64,000 nucleotides of DNA from Streptomyces clavifer (GCA_014651175.1 BMWJ01000015.1:81364-145363), one strand, 5' to 3'. Shown: positions 1 to 9,906, counted from the stretch's first letter. Notes: generated from the letters alone by a model not told the origin. Made by a program: numbers and translations.

Positions 1-106
1 CTCCGCGGTCCGAGGTGTCCGCCTGCCGGGAGCCGCTTGTGCCCCCGCGCCGATCACGAAAGGCTGAGACCGGACACCGCACCCACCCCGCCTCCAGGAG
101 CGCTTG

Positions 107-457
107 ATGCCGCAGATCACCGTCGACTACTCCGCCGAGCTCGACGACAGCTTCGACCGCCGTGGCTTCGCCCTCGCCCTGCACCCCCTGGTCGCCACGA
201 CCGTCACCACGAAGATCCCCAACTGCAAGACGAGGTTCCGACGGGTCGACGAGTCCGTCGTCGGGGACGCCCCGGCGGGCGACGCGATCGTGCACGTCTC
301 GATCGCCCTGCTGGCCGGCCGTACCCCGCAGATCAAGGAGCAGCTGACCGAGTCCGTCCTGGAGCTGCTGGCCGCGCATCTGAAGCCCGCCGACAGCCTC
401 GCCGTCCACACCTCGGCCGAGACCAGGGACCTCGACCCGTCCTACCGCAAGCGGTAG
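107..457 (+). CDS. 5-carboxymethyl-2-hydroxymuconate Delta-isomerase family protein
   Basis: Small cytosolic protein of 116 residues that resembles the CHMI branch of the tautomerase superfamily, which isomerises a muconate intermediate in homoprotocatechuate breakdown. The ATG at 107 is preferred over the TTG at 104 because it follows an AGGAG box at 96-100 and places Pro directly after Met, as needed for the N-terminal catalytic proline of this fold. The start MPQITVDYSAEL and the C-terminal segment LAVHTSAETRDLDPSYRKR fit the family. No other homoprotocatechuate gene is nearby, so the substrate is not established. Bases 1-94 upstream hold no gene I can support. Confidence 0.8.
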   Translation: MPQITVDYSAELDDSFDRRGFALALHPLVATTVTTKIPNCKTRFRRVDESVVGDAPAGDAIVHVSIALLAGRTPQIKEQLTESVLELLAAHLKPADSLAVHTSAETRDLDPSYRKR

Positions 458-466
458 GACGCCGCG

Positions 467-1192
467 TCACGGCCGCCGCTGCGCCGGGACGGCCGGAGCG
501 GCGGGCGTCAGGACGGAGAGCCGCGCCAGCAGTTCGCCGAACGGGCCGTCCGCCGGCTCCTGCGCGAAGACCCGCAGCATGGTGCCGGCCACCTCCTGGC
601 TGTACGCGGCGCTCACCGCGGCCAGCGCGGCGAAGTCGTGGACCAGCTGCAGCTCCAGCTCGGCACGCGGGATGCTGCGCCGCCCCTCCAGCCAGAGCTG
701 GGCCGTCGACTCGGCCAGCGACACCCAGGACCGGACGACGAGCTCCAGCCGGGCGGGCGGTGACGCGACCCCGAGATGCGCGACGATCTGCTCGTACGCG
801 GTCCGGCGCACCCCGTCGATCAGGGCGTTGGCCGTGGACGAGCCGCCTGCCGGACCGCCCCGCAGCAGCGCCGTGAAACCGGGGCCGTGCTCCTCGACGA
901 AGTCGAAGAACCGGCCCATCACCCGCAGCAGCCGCGCCCCCAGGGGCCCTTCGTGCGCTTCCAGGAAACGGCCGGCCAGGTCGTCGGCGGCCCGGCCCAG
1001 AGCCGCTTCGTACAGACTCTGCTTCCCCGGGAAGTAGTGGTAGACGAGCGGACGCGAGATACCGGCCGCGTTCGCGATCTCGTCGATCGACACGTCGTCG
1101 GGCGAACGGTGGCTGAACAACTCCAGCGCGACGCCGATCAACTGCTGCCTGCGCTCGTCGACGCCCATCCTGCGCCGCACACCGGTCGTCAT
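467..1192 (-). CDS. TetR/AcrR family transcriptional regulator
   Basis: Predicted one-component repressor of 241 residues. The N-terminal helix-turn-helix lies at about residues 15-62, with the typical run VSIDEIANAAGISRPLVYHYF followed by the FPGKQSLYEAAL segment. The rest is the helical ligand and dimer domain, whose sequence varies and whose ligand cannot be read. The gene converges with the upstream isomerase gene and lies 46 bp beyond the 3' end of the sigma-like membrane protein gene, on the same strand. A second in-frame ATG (MGVDERRQQL, codon 9) is an alternative start. The target gene is unknown. Confidence 0.9.
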   Translation of the reverse strand: MTTGVRRRMGVDERRQQLIGVALELFSHRSPDDVSIDEIANAAGISRPLVYHYFPGKQSLYEAALGRAADDLAGRFLEAHEGPLGARLLRVMGRFFDFVEEHGPGFTALLRGGPAGGSSTANALIDGVRRTAYEQIVAHLGVASPPARLELVVRSWVSLAESTAQLWLEGRRSIPRAELELQLVHDFAALAAVSAAYSQEVAGTMLRVFAQEPADGPFGELLARLSVLTPAAPAVPAQRRP

Positions 1193-1238
1193 GTCCTCAG
1201 CCTAACGGGAGCGGACCGCGGACCGTCCGGCCGTCCGG

Positions 1239-3182
1239 TCAGCGCAGTGCCCCGACCCGGCTGCCGTCCGCCAGCAGCCCGCCGAGCCGCGCCCGGTCGC
1301 CCGCCCGGGCCCGCACCGCCAGCAACCGCCCCTGGGTGCGCCCCTCGACGCCGCCCGTCGCCGAGAGGGAGGCGAACTGCCGGGAGCCCGCCGCGAGTAC
1401 GTACCACCGGCCGCCGTCGGACTTCCACAGGACACCCGCCAGCACCCGCGGCCGGTGTATCCCGCAGTCGGGCGAGCCCTCGGCGCGGGCCGCGACCGCG
1501 CCCGGGGCACCGGCGCCGCCCGACAGCTCGGGCGGCGCCTGGAACTGGGCCAGCACCCTGCTCCCCGTGCCCCGCCACGTCTCCGCCCGGGTGCAGAGCC
1601 ACAGCGCGTCCCCTGCGCCCTCGGGCAGCGGCTGCTTGGCGTACGGCCAGGAGTTCACCGACCGGACCCCGTGGGAGCGCACCGCCGGCAGCAGGCACGC
1701 GGTGCGTGCCCAGCTCTCCCGGTCGGCGCGCCCCGCCACCTCGTGCGGGGCGGACGGCGCGCCCGAGGTGAGGTGGGCGGGCGCCAGCTCGCCGAGGTCC
1801 GTCATCAGCCGTCCCGCCGTGCCGTCCCGCACCTCCAGGGCCTGCCAGGAGCGGCAGTCCCCGCCGGCCCCGGGGCCGGCCAGCGCGTCCGTCACCCCGT
1901 GCCGGTCGCGGCGCAGGGGCCGGGCCGGGTCGCGGGGCGCGAGCAGGTCCCGCACCAGGACCTCGCGCGCCCACGGCGCGGTCAGGTAGCGGATCCGGCC
2001 CTTCCGGCGCTGCACGACCAGGGCACTCGCCGCGACCGCGTCCGCGCCGTCCACCCGGGCGAAGTCGAGTGCGGCGCCACCGGCCGGATCGGCGTTGCGC
2101 GGCTCGGCGTAGCGCACGACGCGCAGCCCGTCGTGGAACAGCACCACCACGGCCGTACCCGACTCGCCCGCGTACAGCAGCTGCGGCGGCCCCATCGGCG
2201 GGCCGACGGGCGTGCCGGGCGTCGCCGACGAGGTCACCCCCGGGCCGGGGCGCGCCCATGCGGTGAGCGCCCGGCCCAGCAGCCGGCTGTCCTCGGTCCG
2301 GTCGCCGCGTGTGGGCCAGGCACTGAAGTCGGTACGGTCCGCACTCCGCCAGAAGCCCGCGGGCACCCGGCGCAGCGCGGCCGGGTCCAGGGCCTGTTCG
2401 GCGGCGGGGTTGCGGGAGTAGGGCGGCGCCGCCGCGGTGCCGGGCCCGCCCAGGCCGTCCCCCGGCACCAGCAGCAGCGTCCCGCACACGAGCAGGGCCC
2501 CGAGCCCGGCGAGTACGGTCCGCCCGCGCCGACCGCGGCGCAGCAGGTCGGCGGGCCGGGCCTGCAGCGAGCAGGGATCGAACTCCGGTGAGGCCAGCAG
2601 GGCGTGCGGTGCGGTGAGCCCGTCGGCCTCCCGCAGCGCCGCCTCCGGGTCCGTGACGCCGGCCGCTCCGAGGACCCGGCCCACTTCGTCGTCCGCGAGC
2701 CCTTCCAGACCGCGCAGCACGTGGGCGGCCCGGCAGGGGCCCGACACCTCCGACAGGGCCTGCTCCAGGGCCAGCTCCTCCGCCCCGCAGGACTGCGGGA
2801 AGAGCCGCAGTCCCCACACGTGGGGGAGCAGGGGCGGCAGCTGCACCCGCCGCGGCCGGGCGAACCGCCACAGGGGCAGCCCGGCCTCCAGCGCGGAACG
2901 CACCACCCGCAGCCGTACGTACGCGTAGGCGCACCCCGGATCCGCCGGTGCCGGGAGCGCGGGCCCGGGCTCCGTGGTGTGTCCGCGGGGCAGGGACCGC
3001 TGGGCGAGCCAGTGGGCCGTCAGCACACGGCGGTTGCGGCCGAGCGAGGGGGGCAGGACGAGGTATCCGATCCGCACCAGACGCGCGTAGTGCTCGGTGA
3101 CGGCGGCCTCGGCCCGCTCCGCGTCGGCCTGCTCCGCAGGAGGGCGGCCGGCGGACGACGGTACTGCTCGCAGTGGGGGCAC
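1239..3182 (-). CDS. Membrane-anchored protein with sigma-factor-like N-terminal region
   Basis: Protein of 647 residues starting at a GTG. Residues about 20-200 are cytoplasmic, charged and helical, and carry stretches such as AVTEHYARLVRIGYLVLP and LEGLADDEVGRVLGAAGV that recall ECF sigma regions 2 and 4 in degenerate form. A single hydrophobic segment at about residues 222-240 (TVLAGLGALLVCGTLLLVP) would place the remaining 400 residues outside the cell. That outer part contains paired cysteines and no domain I can name. The arrangement suggests a membrane-tethered regulatory or sensing protein found in Streptomyces; this is inference. No strong ribosome binding site precedes the GTG, so a downstream start is possible. 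Confidence 0.7.
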   Translation of the reverse strand: MPPLRAVPSSAGRPPAEQADAERAEAAVTEHYARLVRIGYLVLPPSLGRNRRVLTAHWLAQRSLPRGHTTEPGPALPAPADPGCAYAYVRLRVVRSALEAGLPLWRFARPRRVQLPPLLPHVWGLRLFPQSCGAEELALEQALSEVSGPCRAAHVLRGLEGLADDEVGRVLGAAGVTDPEAALREADGLTAPHALLASPEFDPCSLQARPADLLRRGRRGRTVLAGLGALLVCGTLLLVPGDGLGGPGTAAAPPYSRNPAAEQALDPAALRRVPAGFWRSADRTDFSAWPTRGDRTEDSRLLGRALTAWARPGPGVTSSATPGTPVGPPMGPPQLLYAGESGTAVVVLFHDGLRVVRYAEPRNADPAGGAALDFARVDGADAVAASALVVQRRKGRIRYLTAPWAREVLVRDLLAPRDPARPLRRDRHGVTDALAGPGAGGDCRSWQALEVRDGTAGRLMTDLGELAPAHLTSGAPSAPHEVAGRADRESWARTACLLPAVRSHGVRSVNSWPYAKQPLPEGAGDALWLCTRAETWRGTGSRVLAQFQAPPELSGGAGAPGAVAARAEGSPDCGIHRPRVLAGVLWKSDGGRWYVLAAGSRQFASLSATGGVEGRTQGRLLAVRARAGDRARLGGLLADGSRVGALR

Positions 3183-3337
3183 GTTCAGCAGAACGAGGGA
3201 ATGGTGCGATGGTCACTCCGGCACGCCCCCGGGCGCACGCCTCCATGAGGCGACCCGTCCGTCGCACGCTGCTGACCCCTCCTCCCCAATCCGTGGTTTC
3301 GCCGCGCCGGGAGGGGCCCACGGGGCACGATGGCCGC

Positions 3338-3814
3338 ATGGTGAAGCAGCTGGAGTGGCGACGAGGAAACGGCCCCCGGGCCGCCGCGGCCGTACTGGCG
3401 GGGCTGGCCCTGCTCACCGGATGCGGCGGGGGAGCGGACGGCGACGACAGGCCCGCCGTGCCGCCGACCGCGACCGGAACCCTGGAACAGCTGGCGTCGA
3501 AGACGGACTGCGAGCCCAATCTGCAGACCGACGCCGAGGAGATCCGGCAGGCCAACTGCCAGACCGGGGACGGGCGTTACGTCCTGGCCACCTTCGCCAC
3601 CGACCGCGGCCAGCGCGAGTGGCTCAACGAGGCCAACGACTACGGCGGCTCGTACCTGGTCGGCCGGAAGTGGGTCGCGGTCGGCGACGCGAAGGTGGTC
3701 GCGGCACTGCGCGGCCGGCTCGGGGGGACGGTGGAGACCGCCTCGCCACACCACTCGGGGGACAGTGGCGGTGGGGGGAGCGAGGACGGGCACTCCGGTC
3801 ACCACAAGAGCTGA
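3338..3814 (+). CDS. Small secreted lipoprotein
   Basis: Predicted lipoprotein of 158 residues. A short charged n-region (MVKQLEWRRGNGPRAA) is followed by a hydrophobic core and the lipobox LLTGC, which puts the lipidated cysteine at residue 29. The mature part contains two cysteines (DCEPNL, ANCQTG) that could form a disulfide, and the tail is rich in Gly, Ser and His (GGGGSEDGHSGHHKS). The same frame is open further upstream to 3173, but only the ATG at 3338 gives a signal peptide. It is transcribed divergently from the sigma-like membrane protein. Function unknown. Confidence 0.85.
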   Translation: MVKQLEWRRGNGPRAAAAVLAGLALLTGCGGGADGDDRPAVPPTATGTLEQLASKTDCEPNLQTDAEEIRQANCQTGDGRYVLATFATDRGQREWLNEANDYGGSYLVGRKWVAVGDAKVVAALRGRLGGTVETASPHHSGDSGGGGSEDGHSGHHKS

Positions 3815-3849
3815 CCGCGCAGGTGCGGGGGGTGGGCGTCAGGGCCGCG

Positions 3850-5382
3850 TCAGCGGCACTTGCGCCCACCGTTGACGCAGCTCACCACCTTCTTCATCAA
3901 CCGGTCGTCGAAGACGTTGATGAAGTCGCCGTGATCGGTCACGGGCTTGTGCAGCTGCTCCGGGAAGGAGTCGACGGCGAAGCCGGGGCCCGGCGGAACG
4001 TCGTACACGATGCGCTGCACCAGCTGCGGAATGGCCCTGAAGCCGTTCGGGCAGCGTCCGTCGTCCTGGGCGAAGGCCACATGGGTGCGGTGGTTCGCAC
4101 TGTCCGTGTTCCGGCCGTCCCAGCAGCTCTGGAAGGCGAAGGACCGCACCACCTGGCTGCCTTCCGGACAGATCGGGTACTTGTCCTTCAGCTGCCTGTT
4201 CTCGAATCCGGTGCAGCTCCAGGACGCGTTGGCGTTGGCGTCCCCATTGGTGAACGCCTTGGCGTCCCCGGTGATGATCCGCAGGAAGCGCGGCATGGCC
4301 GTCACCTTCCCGGCCGGTGAGCCGACGAATTTCAGCGTGACCTGGGAGGGGGTCTGGATCTCTCCGGTGTTCTGGTCCTTGCCGCCACCGTCGGCGTCCA
4401 CGTCGTTCTCGTCCTGTCCGTTCTGCAGACGCAGCACGGGCCAGTAGTAGGTGGATCTGTCGCCCTGATTCCGGCAGGTCGTCTCACCGCCGGCCAGATC
4501 GTCATCACTGGAGAATGCGTCGGTGGCCTGATTACCGATGTAATCGTGCATATGGTGAGCGCCGTTGCTCACACCGGGTGCGGCGATGACATTGTCAGGA
4601 TTGAATTTGCCGTTCTCGTTACGCCCGCAGTCGGTGGAGAACGTACCGCGAGAGGCGCCGCGGCGATTGCGTGGGCGGTCGACATTGGGCTGGACCGACT
4701 GGATGTCGACGAAGTCCGAGGCGTCGGGGCCGTTGCCCTGCTGCCCCTGGTCGTCTCCGCCACCCTGGTCTCCGCCACCCTGGTCGGCGCCCTCGTCCTG
4801 GCCGCCGTCCTGGCCCTGGTCGGCCTCCTCCCCCGGGTTCTGGGCGCCGCCCGGGTCTCCGCCCTGCTCTCCGCCTTGTTCGCCGCCCTGACCACTGCCG
4901 TCACCGTCATCCGCGCGCAGGCTGCACGGAGCGAGTCCGTCCAGGTTCTGCGGCCGCTCGACCGCATTGCGTTCGATGGCGATACCGATCCGGTCGAGAC
5001 TCGCCGCCCGCTTGTTCTTCAAGGGGCCGAGCACGGCGTTCTCGGCGAGGTTCGGATCGCGGGCGATCTGCTCCCTCCGGTCGGCGAACTGCCGGTAGGC
5101 ATCCGTGATCTGGGTATCCATGGCCGCCAGTTCGCGGTCGACCTCGGGGCGTGCCCGGTCGGGCACATCAGGGAGGGCGATTCCCGCGTCGGGGCAGTCG
5201 ATGGTGGACATCTGGCGACCCGCGTTCCAGGACCGTTCGGGAGGTGCACCGGACGATCCTTCTCCCGCGCTTGCGTAGACATTGACCGCGACCAGCCCAC
5301 CTCCGCCCAGAATCAACGCGGCCGAGGCGACGATCGCCCGGTTGGCCAGTGTCGAACGTTTCTTACGCGATGTGCGTCCCAT
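3850..5382 (-). CDS. Secreted DUF1996 domain protein
   Basis: Protein of 510 residues starting [10 protein letters not shown]. The ATG at 5382 follows AGAGGAG by five bases. Residues 15-36 form a signal anchor or signal peptide, residues about 55-155 are a helical charged region, and residues 158-220 are low complexity built of Asp, Gln and Gly. The C-terminal 255-490 region carries the DUF1996 features, including [33 protein letters not shown] and the late motif [21 protein letters not shown]1996 proteins are extracellular in actinomycetes and fungi, often next to sugar-binding domains, and their function is not known. The gene converges with the lipoprotein gene and lies downstream of the two-component genes. 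Confidence 0.87.
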   Translation of the reverse strand: MGRTSRKKRSTLANRAIVASAALILGGGGLVAVNVYASAGEGSSGAPPERSWNAGRQMSTIDCPDAGIALPDVPDRARPEVDRELAAMDTQITDAYRQFADRREQIARDPNLAENAVLGPLKNKRAASLDRIGIAIERNAVERPQNLDGLAPCSLRADDGDGSGQGGEQGGEQGGDPGGAQNPGEEADQGQDGGQDEGADQGGGDQGGGDDQGQQGNGPDASDFVDIQSVQPNVDRPRNRRGASRGTFSTDCGRNENGKFNPDNVIAAPGVSNGAHHMHDYIGNQATDAFSSDDDLAGGETTCRNQGDRSTYYWPVLRLQNGQDENDVDADGGGKDQNTGEIQTPSQVTLKFVGSPAGKVTAMPRFLRIITGDAKAFTNGDANANASWSCTGFENRQLKDKYPICPEGSQVVRSFAFQSCWDGRNTDSANHRTHVAFAQDDGRCPNGFRAIPQLVQRIVYDVPPGPGFAVDSFPEQLHKPVTDHGDFINVFDDRLMKKVVSCVNGGRKCR

Positions 5383-5532
5383 GGAACTCCTCTGCTTCGA
5401 GGGAGAAGCGTGACGTCCCATACGGGCGGGGCACCCGGCCCGTTCAGGACGGTGGGGAATTCGTGGGAACCTCCAGGGCCAAAACGGCCCGAACACCCGG
5501 AACGGCCCCTGCGGCATTCTCCGCCGGCCGGA

Positions 5533-6180
5533 TCAGCCCCGGTCCAGATAGGCGAGTACGGCCAGCACCCGGCGGTTGTCGTCGTCCGAAGGCGGCAGGT
5601 CCAGCTTTCCGAAGATGTTCGAGGTGTGCTTCGCCACCGCGCGCTCCGTGATCACCAGCTGCGAGGCGATCGCCCCGTTCGAACGGCCCTGCGCCACCAG
5701 CTCCATGACCTCGCGCTCCCGGGGGGTGAGGCCGCCCATCGGCTTGTCCTGGGCCCGCCGCGACAGCAACTGCGAGATCACCTGCGGATCCATCGCCGTA
5801 CCGCCCGCCGCCACCCGGCGCACCGCGTCGATGAACTGGTCCGCGTCGAACACCCGGTCCTTCAGCAGGTAGCCGATCCCGCCGTCGCCGTCGGCCAGCA
5901 ACTCCCGTGCGTACAGCTGCTCCACGTGCTGCGACAGCACGAGCACCGGCAGCCCCGGCCGGCTGCGCCGGGCCGTCAGGGCGCACTGCAGGCCCTCGTC
6001 CGTGTGGGACGGCGGGAGCCGGACGTCGACCACGGCGACGTCCGGCTCCAGCTCGGCCAGGGCCCGGGTCAGCTCTGGACCGGTCTCCACCGCCGCCGCG
6101 ATCTCGAAGTCGTAGGCCTCGAGCATGCGTACGAGACCGTCGCGGAGCAGGAAGAGGTCTTCGGCTAGGACAACGCGCAA
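5533..6180 (-). CDS. LuxR/NarL-family response regulator
   Basis: Response regulator of 215 residues. The receiver domain (about 1-120) has the acidic pair AED near the N-terminus and the phosphoacceptor Asp in AVVDVRLPPSHTDEG, with the conserved lysine in YLLKDRV. The NarL-type helix-turn-helix (about 150-212) starts LTPREREVMELVAQGRSNGA. Translation starts at TTG 6180, which overlaps the last 16 bases of the sensor kinase gene and is preceded by a GGAG box inside that gene, so the two are translationally coupled. It should be phosphorylated by the adjacent kinase; the target genes may include the nearby MMPL exporter, by proximity only. Confidence 0.93.
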   Translation of the reverse strand: MRVVLAEDLFLLRDGLVRMLEAYDFEIAAAVETGPELTRALAELEPDVAVVDVRLPPSHTDEGLQCALTARRSRPGLPVLVLSQHVEQLYARELLADGDGGIGYLLKDRVFDADQFIDAVRRVAAGGTAMDPQVISQLLSRRAQDKPMGGLTPREREVMELVAQGRSNGAIASQLVITERAVAKHTSNIFGKLDLPPSDDDNRRVLAVLAYLDRG

Positions 6181-7433
6181 GGGATCTCCATGGTCACCAT
6201 GGTGGGACCGCCCGCAGGACTGCTGACGGCCAGTACGCCGTCGAATGTACCCAGTCGGCGTTCGATTCCGCTCAGTCCCGAGCCGGCCCCGACCGCCGCA
6301 CCGCCCCTGCCGTTGTCCGTGACGGAGATCCGCAGCATGCCCTCGGCATGGTGCACGTCCACCCAGACGCGGTCGGCGTCCGCGTGCTTCACCACGTTCG
6401 TCAGGGTCTCACTGACGGCGAAGTACGCGGCCGACTCGACGGGCGCCCCGGCCCGGCCCGTGAGTTCGACGCCCACCTCGGACTCCACGGGCATCCGCAT
6501 CGCCAGCGCCCTCACCGCGTCCCCGAGCCCACGTTCCGCGAGGACCGGAGGGTGGATGCCCCGGACGAGGTCCCGCAGCTCGGTGAGCGCTTCGGCGGAA
6601 GAGGCGCGGGCCGCGGCCAGCAGCTTCTTCGCCTGCGCGGGGTCCTTCTCCACGAGCGCCTCGATCGTGCCGAGGCTCATGCCCATGGCGACCAGCCGGG
6701 CCTGCGCCCCGTCGTGCAGGTCCCGCTCGATGCGGCGCAGTTCGGAGGCGGCCGTGTCGACCGCCTCGTGCCGGGTCTCGGTCAGCCGGTCGATGCGCAG
6801 CGCCAGCTCCTGCTGCGGGGCGGGAGCCAGCGCCGACCTGGCGAGCACGAAGTGCAGCCGCAGCAGAGGCCGGCTCGCCCACAGACCGACGTGGAAGATC
6901 GCGATGCCGAGCGCCGCGGCGGCCAGCCCCGTCCACTGGTCGCCGACCGGAACGAATCCGTACCAGTACGTGCTGTCCTCGAACACCCGCCACAGGCCCG
7001 CCGCCAGGACCAGCCCCTCCACCGGGTAGGCCAGCAGCCCGAAGGACAGGGTCAGCAGCACATAGCCGGCTGTCATGTCGGTCAGCAGCCACCGCAGGTC
7101 CCGCCAGGTCGCCGGGTCCTTCAACATCAGCGTGGTGCGCTCCACCTGCCCGGTGAAGCCGGTGCGCAGGTCCTGCGGGAAGTGCCGGTAGGGGACCGGG
7201 ATGCGGACGTCCGACCAGGTCGCCGCGAGCAGCCGGCGCTGGTTGGCGTGCGCGCGCACCGCTTCCAGGACCCACGGGGTGGTGACCAGGCCCACGCCCA
7301 GCAGGACGAAGGCGATGGAGGTCACCGCCAGCACGAACAGGGTGACCGAACCCACGATGCTCGCGAACGACAGGACGAACGCACGTCCGGCGGCCAGCAG
7401 CGCCGACCGTACCCGGCTCTCTTTCCCAGTCAT
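6165..7433 (-). CDS. Two-component sensor histidine kinase with membrane sensor domain
   Basis: Membrane kinase of 422 residues. The N-terminal half (about 10-215) contains four or five hydrophobic segments and matches the putative sensor domain often seen in actinobacterial NarL-type kinases. The HisKA_3 dimerisation helix follows with the phospho-histidine in RRIERDLHDGAQARL, and the C-terminus has the ATPase N box (SETLTNVVKHADAD) and G boxes (DNGRGGA, GSGLSGIERRL). The ATG at 7433 follows a GAGGGGGAG stretch; longer in-frame starts would precede the first membrane helix with unconserved sequence. It forms an operon with the overlapping response regulator and faces away from the MMPL exporter gene. 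Confidence 0.92.
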   Translation of the reverse strand: MTGKESRVRSALLAAGRAFVLSFASIVGSVTLFVLAVTSIAFVLLGVGLVTTPWVLEAVRAHANQRRLLAATWSDVRIPVPYRHFPQDLRTGFTGQVERTTLMLKDPATWRDLRWLLTDMTAGYVLLTLSFGLLAYPVEGLVLAAGLWRVFEDSTYWYGFVPVGDQWTGLAAAALGIAIFHVGLWASRPLLRLHFVLARSALAPAPQQELALRIDRLTETRHEAVDTAASELRRIERDLHDGAQARLVAMGMSLGTIEALVEKDPAQAKKLLAAARASSAEALTELRDLVRGIHPPVLAERGLGDAVRALAMRMPVESEVGVELTGRAGAPVESAAYFAVSETLTNVVKHADADRVWVDVHHAEGMLRISVTDNGRGGAAVGAGSGLSGIERRLGTFDGVLAVSSPAGGPTMVTMEIPCALS

Positions 7434-7677
7434 GGGCGTCTCCCCCTCGCCGGACCCCCGTCGGGTCCCGTTCCGGGAACAGTGTCGCCCGACGCTCGCG
7501 GGCACCGTCAGCCGTTCGGCCACCCGGTCATGGTGCACCTGGCACCACCCCCCGGTCCCGCCCTGCGCCCTCCCGGAGAGGGGGCCCCGGCGGCTGGGGC
7601 GGCCCGCCCCCTCCTCCTAGGTTCGAAGGTGCCTCGTCCGAGGCGATTCCGAGACATCTCCCAGGGGGCGAAACCGC

Positions 7678-9825
7678 ATGAAGGGCAACCTCGCGGCACG
7701 TATCGGTGTGTGGAGCGCACACCATCGCAGGACGGCCGTTCTCGGCTGGTTGCTCTTCGTCGTCCTCGCCACGGGCGTCGGCGGGGCCTCCGGCATGGTC
7801 GAGATGACCGAGTCGGAGAACGGCGCAGGCGACTCCGTGCGGGCCGAGCAGATCCTCGACGAGGCCGGACTCGCCCACCCCGCGGGCGAGCTGGTCATGG
7901 TGTCCGCGGCCCGGCCCGACGGCTGGCGCACCGCGGCCGGCGAGCTCGCCGCCGCCCTGAACCGCACCGGAGAGGTGACGGACATCGCGGATCCGGTCAC
8001 GTCGAAGGACGGCAGGGAGGCGCTGATCACCTTCGCGATGAAGGGGGACGCGGCGACCTCCGCCGACCGGGTGCAGCCGGTGCTGGACGCGGTCTCCGGG
8101 GTCCGGGAGGCCCGGACGGACGTCGAGATCGACCAGTTCGGTGAGGCCAGCGCGGGCAAGTGGCTCGGCGATCTGCTCTCCGAGGACTTCAGGAAGGCCG
8201 AATTCACCGCCGTTCCCCTCGCGCTGGGCATCCTGCTGGTCGCCTTCGGCGCCGTGGTGGCGGCCCTGCTCCCCGTCGGGCTCGCACTGACCGCGTGCAT
8301 GGCCGCCTTCGGGCTGCTGTCGCTCGCCAGCCACCAACTGCACCTCTTCCAGACCACGTACTCCGTGATGTTCCTGATGGGCTTCGCCGTCGGCGTCGAC
8401 TACTGCCTCTTCTACCTGCGGCGCGAACGCGACGAGCGGGCGGCAGGACGCGACGCCGAGACGGCCCTGCGCATCGCGGCGGCCACCAGCGGCCGGGCCG
8501 TGCTCGTCTCCGGGCTCACCGTGATGGTGGCGATGGCCGGCATGTTCCTGTCCGGGCTGCTGCTGTTCAAGGGCTTCGCGCTCGCCACGATCATCGTCGT
8601 GTTCATCGCGATGCTGGGCTCCGTGACCGTGCTGCCCGCCCTGCTCTCCTGGCTCGGCGACCGCATCGACGCGGGCCGCGTACCGCTCCTGAACCGACGC
8701 GGCAAGCGGGGCACGAGGGCGAGCGGCGGCATCGCGGGCACCGTCCTCGGGCCCGTGCTGGCCGCCCCGAAGCTCTTCGCCGCCGGTTCCGTCGTCCTGC
8801 TGCTCGCCCTGGCCGCGCCCGCGCTGGGCATGAAGACCGAACAGCTCGGCCTGGAGAAGCAGTTCGGCTCGGACTCACCGCTCGCGACCGCCCACCGGAA
8901 CATCTCCGAGAGCTTCCCGGGCGGCCCCGCCCCGGCCCTCGTCGTGGTCCGTGCCGACGACATCGGCGCCCCCGGCATCCGTACCGCCCTCGGCACCTTC
9001 GACCAGGTCACCGTCCACGCGGAACGGAACATCGCGGAGATCGAGGTCCCGCTGCCCCGCGGCGAGGACGACCTGGCCGAACTGCGCGACCGGCGGGTGC
9101 CGGACGCCTTCGGAGGGACGGGTGCCCAGGCCTACGTCACCGGCGAGGTGGCCTCGTCCTCGGACTTCAACGACCAGCTGAAGCGCGGCATCGTCCCGGT
9201 CTTCGCCTTCGTCACCGGGGTGACCTTCCTGCTGATGCTGTTCTGCTTCCGCTCGTACGTCATCGCGGTGACGTCCGTCCTGCTCAACCTGCTCTCCGTC
9301 GCCGCCGCGTACGGGGTGATGACCGCCGTCTTCCAGCACGGCCTGGGAGCCGGGCTGATCGGCTCGGAGGGCGTCGGAGCGATCGAGTCCTGGATGCCGC
9401 TGTTCGTCCTCGTGGTGCTGTTCGGCCTGTCGATGGACTACCACGTGTTCGTGGTCTCCCGGATCCGGGAGGCCCGGGACAGCGGACTGGACACCCGGTC
9501 GGCGATCGATACGGGCATCCGGCGCACCGCGGGAGCGGTGACGGGCGCCGCGGCGATCATGGTGGCCGTCTTCTCGGTCTTCGGGACCCTGTCCATGCAG
9601 GACATGCAGCAGATGGGCGTCGGCCTCGCCGTCGCGGTGCTGCTGGACGCCACGGTCGTACGGATGGTCCTGCTGCCCTCGGTCATGTCGCTGCTGGGCG
9701 AACGGAACTGGAGGGTGCCGCGCATGCTCTCCCGGCTGCCGAGCCTGGAGCACGGCGAGCACGGCGAGCACGGCGGGACGGAGGGGACCGGTACGGAGCC
9801 GGTGCCGGCCGGATCGCGCGGCTGA
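7678..9825 (+). CDS. MMPL family RND-type transporter
   Basis: Integral membrane protein of 715 residues with the two-repeat layout of the MMPL family: one helix near residue 15-35, a large outer domain, five helices at about 185-340, a further helix near 370, a second outer domain and five helices at about 510-680. The family signatures GFAVGVDYCLFYLRR and LFGLSMDYHVFVVSRIREA hold the Asp-Tyr proton-relay residues after each half. The C-terminus ends with a short His-Gly-Glu repeat. Such proteins export lipids, polyketides or drugs by proton antiport. It is divergent from the sensor kinase (244 bp between starts), a layout common for a kinase that controls an exporter. Confidence 0.93.
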   Translation: MKGNLAARIGVWSAHHRRTAVLGWLLFVVLATGVGGASGMVEMTESENGAGDSVRAEQILDEAGLAHPAGELVMVSAARPDGWRTAAGELAAALNRTGEVTDIADPVTSKDGREALITFAMKGDAATSADRVQPVLDAVSGVREARTDVEIDQFGEASAGKWLGDLLSEDFRKAEFTAVPLALGILLVAFGAVVAALLPVGLALTACMAAFGLLSLASHQLHLFQTTYSVMFLMGFAVGVDYCLFYLRRERDERAAGRDAETALRIAAATSGRAVLVSGLTVMVAMAGMFLSGLLLFKGFALATIIVVFIAMLGSVTVLPALLSWLGDRIDAGRVPLLNRRGKRGTRASGGIAGTVLGPVLAAPKLFAAGSVVLLLALAAPALGMKTEQLGLEKQFGSDSPLATAHRNISESFPGGPAPALVVVRADDIGAPGIRTALGTFDQVTVHAERNIAEIEVPLPRGEDDLAELRDRRVPDAFGGTGAQAYVTGEVASSSDFNDQLKRGIVPVFAFVTGVTFLLMLFCFRSYVIAVTSVLLNLLSVAAAYGVMTAVFQHGLGAGLIGSEGVGAIESWMPLFVLVVLFGLSMDYHVFVVSRIREARDSGLDTRSAIDTGIRRTAGAVTGAAAIMVAVFSVFGTLSMQDMQQMGVGLAVAVLLDATVVRMVLLPSVMSLLGERNWRVPRMLSRLPSLEHGEHGEHGGTEGTGTEPVPAGSRG

Positions 9826-9860
9826 GCCCGCACCCCGCGCGAGGTGCGGGACGGTGAACG

Positions 9861-9891
9861 GAGTGAGGCCCCGGTGTCCGGGGCCTCACTC
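9861..9891. terminator. Bidirectional terminator hairpin
   Basis: Inverted repeat with 14-base arms (GAGTGAGGCCCCGG and its complement) around a 3-base loop. It lies between the convergent MMPL transporter and winged-helix regulator genes and can end transcription from both sides. There is no U-tract, as usual in Streptomyces. Confidence 0.8.
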
Positions 9892-9906
9892 GTGTCCACG
9901 ACAGGA

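Noticed and set aside
1-94. Possible 3' end of an upstream gene
   Set aside because: Short open frames reach the left edge, but none has enough sequence to support a call.
1189-3555. Minus-strand frame of nearly 790 codons overlapping the sigma-like membrane protein
   Set aside because: It is in another frame of the same strand, is Arg, Ala and Pro rich throughout and lacks the membrane segment; the 647-residue frame has a balanced composition.
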